Part shown: piece after piece, positions 1 to 5,166 of the stretch
Layout: every line of letters begins with the position of its first letter
Numbering within the stretch: position 1 is the stretch's first letter
Assembly (NCBI GenBank): GCA_964392615.1
Contig: CAYMRB010000580.1
Coordinates: 1-5,166 of the forward strand
From: CAYMRB01 sp964392615
GTDB taxonomy: Bacteria > Planctomycetota > UBA8108
DNA: 5,166 nucleotides
Direction: 5' to 3'
Program-made: the position numbers and the translations under genes
Notes under the pieces: model-generated
Database searches by the model: none
Seen by the model: only the letters and a program-made list of their open reading frames with translations
Told to the model about the DNA's origin: nothing

Positions 1-55
1 CCCCCGTTACAAGGATGAGAACCTTGTGTCCTGGGCCTGGCTAGACGATGGGGCC
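1..55 (-). tRNA. tRNA-Glu (anticodon CTC), 3' part cut off by the window start
   Basis: Read on the minus strand, bases 55 to 1 fold as the first three quarters of a tRNA-Glu. The 5' acceptor strand is GGCCCCA (55-49), followed by TC (48-47). The D stem is GTC (46-44) pairing with GAC (30-28), with a D loop containing GG. The anticodon stem CAAGG (26-22) pairs perfectly with CCTTG (14-10) around the loop TTCTCAT, which places anticodon CTC at 19-17. The variable region is TAAC (9-6) and the T-stem 5' strand is GGGGG (5-1). The stretches ATCGTCTAG and GGCCCAGGACAC are typical of bacterial tRNA-Glu. The T loop, the 3' acceptor strand (expected TGGGGCC) and any encoded CCA lie outside the window. 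The tRNA decodes GAG; charged Glu-tRNA can also feed tetrapyrrole synthesis in bacteria that use the C5 route. Confidence 0.92.
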
Positions 56-81
56 ACGCATGTTCGTCACCAGAGACGGCT

Positions 82-109
82 ATGATAGGGCCCGGCGGGA
101 CGCCGTCAA
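82..109 (-). promoter_or_regulatory. Sigma70-type promoter of the tRNA-Glu gene
   Basis: On the minus strand a -35 box TTGACG (109-104) and a -10 box TATCAT (87-82) each match the sigma70 consensus at five of six positions, with a 16-base spacer. Transcription would start near 75, giving a leader of about 20 bases before the tRNA 5' end at 55, a normal distance for RNase P processing. The -10 box is a local AT-rich patch in otherwise GC-rich DNA. Placement between the lipA stop and the tRNA suggests the tRNA is transcribed independently of lipA. No experimental evidence; assigned by motif and position. Confidence 0.72.
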
Positions 110-119
110 GTCTCCATTT

Positions 120-138
120 CGGGCCTTTCCCGAGCCCG
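120..138 (-). terminator. Possible stem-loop just after lipA (no U-tract)
   Basis: In the minus-strand transcript, CGGGCT (138-133) can pair with GGCCCG (125-120) around a seven-base loop, giving five Watson-Crick pairs and one G-U pair. It starts one base after the lipA stop codon and ends before the tRNA promoter, a sensible place for a terminator. It lacks a following U-run, so it is not a standard intrinsic terminator. In DNA this GC-rich such a stem can also arise by chance. Confidence 0.25.
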
Positions 139-139
139 C

Positions 140-1168
140 TCAGCGCGGCTCCGGAGCCCCGGAACCGCCGCCCGTGGCGTCGTTCGCGACCTCCCAGGCG
201 TGGTACGAGCTGCGCGACATCGGCCCGGACACGACGTGCCGGAAGCCCAGCGCCTCGGCCTCCCGACGCAGGTCGTCGAACTCGTCGGGCGGCACGAAGC
301 GGAAGACGTCGAGCTGCGCCGGCGTCGGCTGGAGGTACTGACCGAGCGTCAGAATGTCGACCTCGTGGCGGCGCAGATCGGCGAACGTGTCGAGGAGCTC
401 CCCGCGCGTCTCGCCGAGCCCGAGCATCAGGCTCGATTTCGTCAGGAGCTCGCCGCGAGGGGCGCCACCGCGCAACACGGCGTCGCCGAGCCGGCGCGAC
501 GCCTCCTTCGCCGCGCGCAGGACCTCGAGAGACCGGGCGTAGTCCGAGCCTTGCCGTGCGCGCCGGTAGAGGCGGGGCACGGTCTCGAGGTTGTGGGCGA
601 AGACGAAGAGGGGCGAGCGGACGACCTCCTCGATGCACTCGGGCACGCCCTGGAAGTCCGGAACGAGCGCCTCGACGCGACACGACGGCAGGCGGCGGTC
701 GATCGCCGCGATGGTCCGCGCGAAGGCGCCGGCGCCGAAGTCCGGCAGGTCATCGCGGTCGACCGACGTCAGGACGACGTAGTCGAGTCCGAGATCCTCG
801 ATGACGGCCGCGACCTTCTCGGGCTCATCCGCATCGAGGGGCGGCGGCTTGCCGCTCGCGACGGCGCAGAAGCCGCAGCGCCGCGTGCAGACGTCGCCGA
901 GCAGCATGAACGTCGCGGTTCCGTGGCTCCAGCACTCGCCGATATTCGGGCACTCGGCCTCCTCGCATACGGTGTGGAGGCCGTGAGCGCGCAGTCGCCC
1001 GCCCACGAATCGGTAGCGCTCGTTCTCGGTATAGCGCGCCTTGATCCAGCTGGGAAACGCGGCGCGGCGTCGAGACCGAGCGGCGGTCGATCCGCTCTCC
1101 AGTACGGGAAGGGGGCGGAGGCCGTCGGGCTCGTCGGTCGGGTCGCGATGGGGATCGGAGGGCGGCAT
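140..1168 (-). CDS. lipA: Lipoyl synthase LipA (radical SAM, two 4Fe-4S clusters)
   Basis: LipA inserts two sulfur atoms at C6 and C8 of a protein-bound octanoyl chain, making the lipoyl cofactor of pyruvate and 2-oxoglutarate dehydrogenases and the glycine cleavage system; it acts in the cytoplasm. The 342-residue product has both family cysteine motifs: CEEAECPNIGEC (Cys68, Cys73, Cys79) for the auxiliary cluster that is consumed as sulfur donor, and CTRRCGFC (Cys94, Cys98, Cys101) for the radical SAM cluster. The C-terminal RSSYHA motif supplies Ser321, the expected serine ligand of the auxiliary cluster. FAHNLETVPRLY, KSSLMLGLGE and LTLGQYLQPT are also family hallmarks. Between the helix ending near residue 222 and TKSSLMLGLGE the protein is about 14 residues longer than E. 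coli LipA. The ATG has no clear Shine-Dalgarno, but the N-terminal length before PSWIKARY is normal. No lipB is present in the window. Assignment is very secure. Confidence 0.97.
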   Translation of the reverse strand: MPPSDPHRDPTDEPDGLRPLPVLESGSTAARSRRRAAFPSWIKARYTENERYRFVGGRLRAHGLHTVCEEAECPNIGECWSHGTATFMLLGDVCTRRCGFCAVASGKPPPLDADEPEKVAAVIEDLGLDYVVLTSVDRDDLPDFGAGAFARTIAAIDRRLPSCRVEALVPDFQGVPECIEEVVRSPLFVFAHNLETVPRLYRRARQGSDYARSLEVLRAAKEASRRLGDAVLRGGAPRGELLTKSSLMLGLGETRGELLDTFADLRRHEVDILTLGQYLQPTPAQLDVFRFVPPDEFDDLRREAEALGFRHVVSGPMSRSSYHAWEVANDATGGGSGAPEPR

Positions 1169-1199
1169 GGGAACGGCAGTTTACGGGTGAGAACGCGGT

Positions 1200-1205
1200 A
1201 TTGTA
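1200..1205 (-). promoter_or_regulatory. Possible -10 box of a lipA promoter
   Basis: The 92-base gap between the kinase stop and the lipA start contains TACAAT on the minus strand (1205-1200), a five-of-six match to the sigma70 -10 consensus. It would place a start site near 1192, about 25 bases ahead of the lipA ATG. The -35 region is poor: TTCTTC lies 17 bases upstream. lipA may therefore have its own weak promoter, or be read through from the kinase gene on the same strand. Confidence 0.35.
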
Positions 1206-1260
1206 ACGCGGCATCGGCCGGGGAAGAACCATGGAGGGGCGACCGGGACGTCGACCGAGG

Positions 1261-3321
1261 TCACGCCAGCACGCGCGCCAGCACGTCTCGCAACTGCTCC
1301 GTCGTGAACGGCTTGGCCAGCACGCTGTCGGGCGCGCCGTCCTCTCCGAACCGTTCCGCCGCGTCATGCGCTCCCCAGCCCGTGACCAATACGACCGGCA
1401 GCGTCGGCCAGTCGCGCTTGATCTCTCGCGTGACCGCCTCGCCGTCCATCTCGGGCATGGACAGGTCGGTGATGACGAGGTCGTACTCCTCGGTCGCGAG
1501 CAGATCCAGCGCCTGGACGCCACTCTCGGCCGCGTCGGCGTCCTGATTCAGCGTCTCCAGCACGTAGCGCATGAACGACCGCACGTGCGGGTCGTCGTCT
1601 ATATACAGCACGCGACGTGAAGGGAGCGCTTCGCGCGCTGCGTTTTCCTCTGCGACGGAAGACCCCTCCTCTGCCGCTGGCAGCGAGATGAAGACCGTCG
1701 TTCCGCGTCCGACGGCCGAATCGAAGCGGATCTTCCCTCCGTGCCGTGCGACGATCCCGTGACAGACGCTCAACCCGAGTCCCGTGCCACGGTGCCCCTT
1801 CGTGGAGAAGAACGGCTCGAAGCACCTGGCTCGAGTAGCCGCCGACATGCCGATTCCCGTGTCGCTCACCTCGATCCGGGCGGCGTCTCTCTCCTCTCGC
1901 AGGCGCAGCGTGATCCTGCCACCGTTCGGCAGCGCGTCGACGGCGTTGATCAGGAGATTGCTCAGGACTTCGCGAATCTCCACATCCGAACCGGCCACCG
2001 GCGGCGCGGAGTCGATCTGCAGATCCAGCTCGATGTCCCGTCCCTCACGACGGGACACGCCATGCCATATCGGACGCGTCAACTCGACGACTTCGAGCAG
2101 CAACGGCTCGAGCTCCAGCGTCCGCAGCTCGTCGCTTCCGGCAGCTGGCCGATAGAGCTTGCGCAAGCGGCTGACGATCCTCGCGGCATCGCTGGCGCCG
2201 GTTCGTATGCAGCGAATTCGCTCGCGGACGGTCGGCGGCACCGTCTCGTCATTCACCATCAGGTCTGCATAGCCCAACACGGGCGTCAGGATGTTGTTCA
2301 AATCGTGACCGATACCGCACGCCAACTCGCCGACAGCGCGCAGCTTCTCCTGCTGGACGAGCTGCTCCTGGGCGGCCTTGAGCTCGACGATCGTCCGCTC
2401 GAGAAGCTCGTGGCTCGCCCTGAGTGCGCCCTCTGCCTGCTTCCTCTCGGTGATGTCGAATCCCAGCCCCTCGATGATGACCTCGTCGCTCTCCTGTCGT
2501 ACGGCGATCGAACGGTCCTTGAACCACAGCCACTCCCCGCGCGCGTCTCTCAGACGGTACTCGACCTCGAATCGCTGCCCGTTCAAGGCATCTTGAACGG
2601 CCTGCGTCACGAGCTCGCGGTCGTCCGGATGGATCGACTCGTTCCACAGGAACGGGTGCTGAAGCAGATGGTCGACCGAGTACCCGAGAACGGACTCGAC
2701 GCCTGGAGAGTAGTAGATGCCTCCGCGATGGCTGGAGAAGATATACAGGACACCCGGCGAGAGCTCCACCAGACGGCGGTAGTTCGCGCGGTACGTCTCG
2801 AGCTGCTCCGTTCGAGCATCGACCAGGAGCTCGATCTCGTCGCGGTGCCTCTGAAGCGCGATCTCCGCCCGCTTGCGCTCGGTGATGTCGACGTGCTCGA
2901 GCACGACGTACCGATCTCCACCGCGCAAACGCGAAACGTGCAGCGCGAACCAGCGCTCGGCCTCCGACGCGTCGCAGCGATACTCCATGGAAAACTTCGC
3001 GTCGGGGTCGCTGAGGACGGTCCCTATGCCTCGAAGCGCGACGACGGCCTCATCCGCGCCCGCGTCGCGAGCGTCGCACAAGGCATCGAAGTACATCGAG
3101 CCCACAGCCACGTCGGCGAGGACCGGCACGGCCTCCCGCCGGTGCCGGCTGAGAAGCCGCCACACCTCGTTGGCCTCGAGAACCAAGCCATCGTGGTCGA
3201 GGACCGCGATCGCCGATCGCAGCGAGTCGAGGACCTTGCGATCGAAGGCTTCGTCGGGTCGCCTGCCGACACTGCCCCGCCCCGGCTGCCCCGACTCTTC
3301 GGTGGGAGTCTGGTCGTCCAT
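1261..3321 (-). CDS. Soluble hybrid sensor histidine kinase (PAS-PAS-HisKA-HATPase-REC)
   Basis: This 686-residue protein senses a signal through PAS domains, autophosphorylates on histidine and passes the phosphate to its own receiver domain. PAS 1 spans about residues 27-147 and PAS 2 about 180-290 (YYSPGVESVLGYS, HPDD); each ends in the PAC-type motif DITERK followed by a predicted coiled-coil linker (148-182, 292-330). The H box GIGHDLNNILTPVLGYADLM carries His339 in the HDLNN form seen in NtrB-like kinases. The N box has Asn459 (LLINAVDALPNGG), G1 is DTGIG (487-491), the F box FEPFF (501-505) and G2 GTGLGLS (512-518). The receiver (about 569-686) has Asp575/Asp576, phospho-acceptor Asp619 in ITDLSMPEMDG, Thr647 and Lys670 in AKPF, so it looks fully active. 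There is no signal peptide, membrane segment or DNA-binding output, so it is probably cytosolic and needs a phosphotransfer partner encoded elsewhere. A GAGAGG Shine-Dalgarno six bases before the ATG supports the start. The signal is unknown; no haem, flavin or other cofactor signature was recognised in the PAS domains. Confidence 0.95.
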   Translation of the reverse strand: MDDQTPTEESGQPGRGSVGRRPDEAFDRKVLDSLRSAIAVLDHDGLVLEANEVWRLLSRHRREAVPVLADVAVGSMYFDALCDARDAGADEAVVALRGIGTVLSDPDAKFSMEYRCDASEAERWFALHVSRLRGGDRYVVLEHVDITERKRAEIALQRHRDEIELLVDARTEQLETYRANYRRLVELSPGVLYIFSSHRGGIYYSPGVESVLGYSVDHLLQHPFLWNESIHPDDRELVTQAVQDALNGQRFEVEYRLRDARGEWLWFKDRSIAVRQESDEVIIEGLGFDITERKQAEGALRASHELLERTIVELKAAQEQLVQQEKLRAVGELACGIGHDLNNILTPVLGYADLMVNDETVPPTVRERIRCIRTGASDAARIVSRLRKLYRPAAGSDELRTLELEPLLLEVVELTRPIWHGVSRREGRDIELDLQIDSAPPVAGSDVEIREVLSNLLINAVDALPNGGRITLRLREERDAARIEVSDTGIGMSAATRARCFEPFFSTKGHRGTGLGLSVCHGIVARHGGKIRFDSAVGRGTTVFISLPAAEEGSSVAEENAAREALPSRRVLYIDDDPHVRSFMRYVLETLNQDADAAESGVQALDLLATEEYDLVITDLSMPEMDGEAVTREIKRDWPTLPVVLVTGWGAHDAAERFGEDGAPDSVLAKPFTTEQLRDVLARVLA

Positions 3322-3327
3322 CTCGGA

Positions 3328-3333
3328 CCTCTC
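3328..3333 (-). promoter_or_regulatory. Ribosome binding site of the histidine kinase gene
   Basis: GAGAGG on the minus strand lies six bases before the ATG at 3321. It supports this ATG as the start even though the reading frame stays open further upstream without another ATG through at least 3390. Confidence 0.65.
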
Positions 3334-3465
3334 GCTGAGGACTCGACCGCAGGGCCGTGGGTCTCGGAGCGACCACCAGCACGATCCGCGCCAAGACCCC
3401 GTCGCGCTTCACGATCGGTCCGAAGGCGTGGAAAGTCAACCTCGGGCACACCTCGCGCAGAGGGC

Positions 3466-3493
3466 CTTTCGGCTTCCGACTTCCGGCTTCCCG
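3466..3493. repeat. Four tandem heptamers, consensus CTTCCGG
   Basis: Four adjacent seven-base units read CTTTCGG, CTTCCGA, CTTCCGG and CTTCCCG on the plus strand, each within one or two changes of CTTCCGG (on the minus strand, CCGGAAG). They sit in the non-coding divergent region between the kinase and the sulfatase, 80 bases before the sulfatase start. It could be a decayed simple-sequence repeat or a cluster of protein-binding sites; the sequence does not distinguish these. Confidence 0.6.
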
Positions 3494-3519
3494 ACGGACG
3501 TGGTCCATTGAAGGGTGTC

Positions 3520-3547
3520 TTGCTGATCGTTCGTACGTCGATCGAAT
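3520..3547 (+). promoter_or_regulatory. Weak candidate promoter and dyad before the sulfatase gene
   Basis: TTGCTG (3520-3525) and TCGAAT (3542-3547), 16 bases apart, are a weak sigma70-like pair (three and four of six matches) with a start site near 3554, about 20 bases before the sulfatase ATG. The spacer holds a dyad, GATCG (3525-3529) and CGATC (3539-3543), plus the palindromes CGTACG (3532-3537) and TCGATCGA (3538-3545). A regulator binding there would overlap the promoter. This is suggestive only, because GC-rich DNA with many CGATCG words produces such palindromes readily. Confidence 0.25.
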
Positions 3548-3563
3548 CGCGACGACAGACCTC

Positions 3564-3567
3564 GAGG
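3564..3567 (+). promoter_or_regulatory. Ribosome binding site that fixes the sulfatase start
   Basis: GAGG lies five bases before the ATG at 3573. The reading frame is open from an earlier ATG at 3357, but the 72 extra residues that start would add are Arg-rich and unlike any sulfatase N-terminus, whereas 3573 places a signal peptide directly ahead of the catalytic domain. The site therefore decides the start. Confidence 0.65.
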
Positions 3568-3572
3568 CGAAG

Positions 3573-5066
3573 ATGAACCGAGGAACCGAATCGACGCTGG
3601 CTCTCGCGCTGATCGCCGCCATGGCAACGCCAGCGATCGTCCGACCGGAGACGTCGGCCGAGAAACCGCAGCGCAAGAACGTGCTCTTCATCGCCGTCGA
3701 CGACCTCAACGATTGGGTCGGGTGCCTCGGCGGCCGCGACGGCGTCCATACGCCGCACATCGACCGGCTGGCCAGGCGCGGCGTGCTCTTCCGGAACGCG
3801 CACTGTGCGGCACCGTCGTGCAATCCGTCCCGAGTGGCGGTGATGACCGGAGTCGCGCCCGCGTCGTCCGGCGTCTACCACAACGGCCAGGACTGGAGGA
3901 CGAGCCCGCGCCTCGCGAACGCGGTCACCCTGCCAGAGCACTTCCGGAGTCACGGCTACACCGCGTACGGAGGGGGCAAGATCTTCCACGCGCTGTCGTG
4001 GATCGAGGACAGCTACGGCAAGCAGCAGAACGACCCGGCGATCTGGGACAGCTACTGGCCGTCGGCGACGCGCCCCATGCCCGACGCGGTCTGGCCGACC
4101 GCGGCAAGCGCGCAGAAACGTCCGAACGGGTACGTCACGTCCCGCGCGATCGGAGTCGGCAGCGATCCGCAGGGGCGTCCCGCGCACTTCTTCGACTGGG
4201 CTCCTCTCGACCGCGAGGAGTCGGAGATGGCCGACCACCAGGTCGTCGCCTGGGCCGCGGGCGAGCTCGCGAAGCGGCGGGCACGACCGTTCTTCCACGC
4301 GGTCGGGATCTTCCGGCCGCACATCCCGTGGTACGCGCCGCAGAGGTACTTCGACCTCTATCCTCTCGCGGGCGTCGCGCTGCCGAAGCATCGACCGGAC
4401 GACCTCGACGACGTGCCGTCGGCAGGACACCGCTCGATCCGCAAGCGCTGGCACGAGTGGATCGTCCGCAGCGGCGAGTGGAAGCCCGCCGTGCAGGGTT
4501 ACCTCGCCTCGATCAGCTTCGCCGACGCGCAGGTCGGACGACTGATCGACGCGCTCGATCGCAGCCCTCACGCGAGGAGCACGATCGTCGTGCTGTGGTC
4601 CGATCACGGCATGCACCTCGGCGAGAAGCAGCAGTGGGAGAAGTTCACGCTCTTCGAGGAATCGACCCGCGTGCCGCTCATCATCGTCGCGCCGGGCGTG
4701 GCAGAAGCGGGCACGGCCTGCGCGCGACCGGTGAGCCTGCTCGACCTCTATCCGACGCTCGTCGAGCTCTGCGGCTTGCCGGCGCGCGACGATCTCGACG
4801 GCGTCAGCCTCGTGCCGCTATTGCGGGATCCCGATGCGAAGCGCACGCGTCCGGCTATCACGACGTGGGGAGCGAACAACCACGCGGCGCGCGGGGAGCG
4901 CTATCGCTACGTCCGTCACCTTGACGGCACCGAGCAGCTGTACGATCACGCGGTCGATCCGGACGAGTTCACGAATCTCGCCGGCAAGGTGGAGCTCAGC
5001 GCAGTGAAGGAGCGGTTGGGCCGTTGGCTGCCGAAGGCGAGTGCGGAGCGCGTTGCGCCGAGATGA
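3573..5066 (+). CDS. Exported Cys-type sulfatase, iduronate-2-sulfatase-like
   Basis: The 497-residue protein is a type I sulfatase that hydrolyses sulfate esters using a formylglycine made from cysteine. The opening KNVLFIAVDDLNDW gives the metal ligands Asp43 and Asp44. The active-site motif CNPSR has Cys83, the formylglycine precursor, and Arg87. GKIFHA gives Lys136 and His139, RPHIPW gives His250, WSDHGMHLGEKQQWEK gives Asp344, His345 and Lys357. This set lines up with the catalytic residues of human iduronate-2-sulfatase. The C-terminal part (about 429-470, YRYVRHLDGTEQLYD then DPDEFTNLAG) is the small C-terminal subdomain of the same group. The N-terminus (hydrophobic about 8-23, AMA near 16-18) looks like a modest signal peptide, so export to the periplasm or beyond is likely. 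Length is normal and no lesion is visible. The real substrate is unknown; bacterial relatives include enzymes acting on algal or animal sulfated glycans, so 'iduronate' describes similarity only. No formylglycine-generating enzyme or glycoside hydrolase is beside it. Confidence 0.95.
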   Translation: MNRGTESTLALALIAAMATPAIVRPETSAEKPQRKNVLFIAVDDLNDWVGCLGGRDGVHTPHIDRLARRGVLFRNAHCAAPSCNPSRVAVMTGVAPASSGVYHNGQDWRTSPRLANAVTLPEHFRSHGYTAYGGGKIFHALSWIEDSYGKQQNDPAIWDSYWPSATRPMPDAVWPTAASAQKRPNGYVTSRAIGVGSDPQGRPAHFFDWAPLDREESEMADHQVVAWAAGELAKRRARPFFHAVGIFRPHIPWYAPQRYFDLYPLAGVALPKHRPDDLDDVPSAGHRSIRKRWHEWIVRSGEWKPAVQGYLASISFADAQVGRLIDALDRSPHARSTIVVLWSDHGMHLGEKQQWEKFTLFEESTRVPLIIVAPGVAEAGTACARPVSLLDLYPTLVELCGLPARDDLDGVSLVPLLRDPDAKRTRPAITTWGANNHAARGERYRYVRHLDGTEQLYDHAVDPDEFTNLAGKVELSAVKERLGRWLPKASAERVAPR

Positions 5067-5166
5067 GGGACGAGGAGGGGGCGGGGGCACCCGACACCGA
5101 CACCGACTCCGATTCCGACTCCGATTCCGACGCCGACTCCGACACCGACTCCGACACCGACACCGA
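5063..5166 (+). CDS. Possible partial ORF of alternating Asp-Ser/Thr, overlapping the sulfatase stop
   Basis: An ATG at 5063 overlaps the sulfatase stop as ATGA, the usual arrangement for translational coupling. The frame stays open to the window end: MRDEEGAGAP, then strictly alternating Asp with Thr, Ser or one Ala. Such acidic runs resemble the Ser-Asp stalks of some surface proteins or Ca-binding acidic tails, but no signal peptide is visible, the only nearby GGAG (5045-5048) is 14 bases away, and all six frames through the repeat core lack stops. The openness therefore carries little weight. Non-coding repeat is the more likely reading. Confidence 0.18.
   Translation, partial: MRDEEGAGAPDTDTDSDSDSDSDADSDTDSDTDT
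5091..5166. repeat. Degenerate hexamer tandem repeat CCGAYN, cut by the window end
   Basis: From 5091 there are 12 complete six-base units plus four bases of a thirteenth. CCGA is invariant in every unit. Position five is C, except for two units with T (5109 and 5121), and position six is A, T or once G. The units are CCGACA (5), CCGACT (4), CCGATT (2) and CCGACG (1). The array starts 24 bases after the sulfatase stop, following a G-rich stretch (5074-5087), and its true length is unknown. Arrangement and purity indicate slippage or unequal recombination of a microsatellite-like sequence. Confidence 0.93.

Noticed and set aside
200..1546. Long plus-strand open frame of 448 codons opposite lipA and the kinase 3' end
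   Set aside because: It runs antisense through two confidently identified genes, is rich in Arg, Ala and Glu, and shows no recognisable domain; such frames are expected in GC-rich DNA.
3357..3572. N-terminal extension of the sulfatase from the ATG at 3357
   Set aside because: The extra 72 residues are basic and low in structure and would bury the signal peptide; the ATG at 3573 has a well-spaced GAGG.
1741..3576. Plus-strand open frame of 611 codons opposite the histidine kinase
   Set aside because: It is the antisense shadow of a kinase with all catalytic motifs and overlaps the true sulfatase start; no family resemblance seen.
3024..4616. Minus-strand open frame of 530 codons across the sulfatase and the kinase start
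   Set aside because: It is the complement of the sulfatase coding region, with shadow-like composition. Its part over the intergenic region has no ribosome binding site or domain.
3713..4924. Plus-strand open frame of 403 codons in another frame of the sulfatase
   Set aside because: Extremely Arg-rich translation within a confirmed gene; frame shadow.
4818..5090. Minus-strand 90-codon frame over the sulfatase 3' end, beginning at a GTG
   Set aside because: Antisense to conserved sulfatase C-terminal motifs, no ribosome binding site recognised, and its Pro-rich start comes from the G-rich spacer.
5067..5090. Intrinsic terminator after the sulfatase
   Set aside because: The stretch is G-rich with no inverted repeat and no T-run.
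5091..5166. CRISPR array
   Set aside because: The unit is only six bases with no spacers; it is a simple tandem repeat.

Overview
The window is GC-rich bacterial DNA with three intact protein genes, the 5' three-quarters of a tRNA gene cut by the left edge, and a short-period tandem repeat cut by the right edge. The only lineage hint is the sulfatase: Cys-type sulfatases resembling iduronate-2-sulfatase (opening VDDLNDW, active site CNPSR) are especially abundant in Planctomycetota and related PVC bacteria. High GC and a soluble PAS-PAS hybrid histidine kinase fit that, or another large-genome GC-rich phylum. This is an inference, not an identification.

Layout, left to right. Minus strand: a partial tRNA-Glu(CTC) with a good sigma70-type promoter just upstream, then lipA (lipoyl synthase) ending 84 bases before the tRNA. 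A 92-base gap separates lipA from a hybrid sensor histidine kinase (PAS-PAS-HisKA-HATPase-REC), also on the minus strand. A 251-base divergent intergenic region follows, carrying a four-unit heptamer repeat and a small dyad. Plus strand: an exported iduronate-2-sulfatase-like sulfatase, then a degenerate hexamer repeat (CCGAYN, at least 12 copies) running off the end. An ATG overlapping the sulfatase stop opens a frame that reads the repeat as alternating Asp-Ser/Thr.

The genes do not form one obvious pathway. LipA and tRNA-Glu are housekeeping. The kinase is an orphan in this window, with no separate response regulator or output domain beside it. The sulfatase would act outside the cytoplasm, on sulfated organic matter, and needs a formylglycine-generating enzyme that is not encoded here. 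The divergent kinase/sulfatase arrangement allows shared regulation but does not prove it. I see no convincing new multi-gene system. The points most worth checking are the terminal repeat with its overlapping start codon, the 14-residue insertion in LipA, and the repeat and dyad in the divergent intergenic region.
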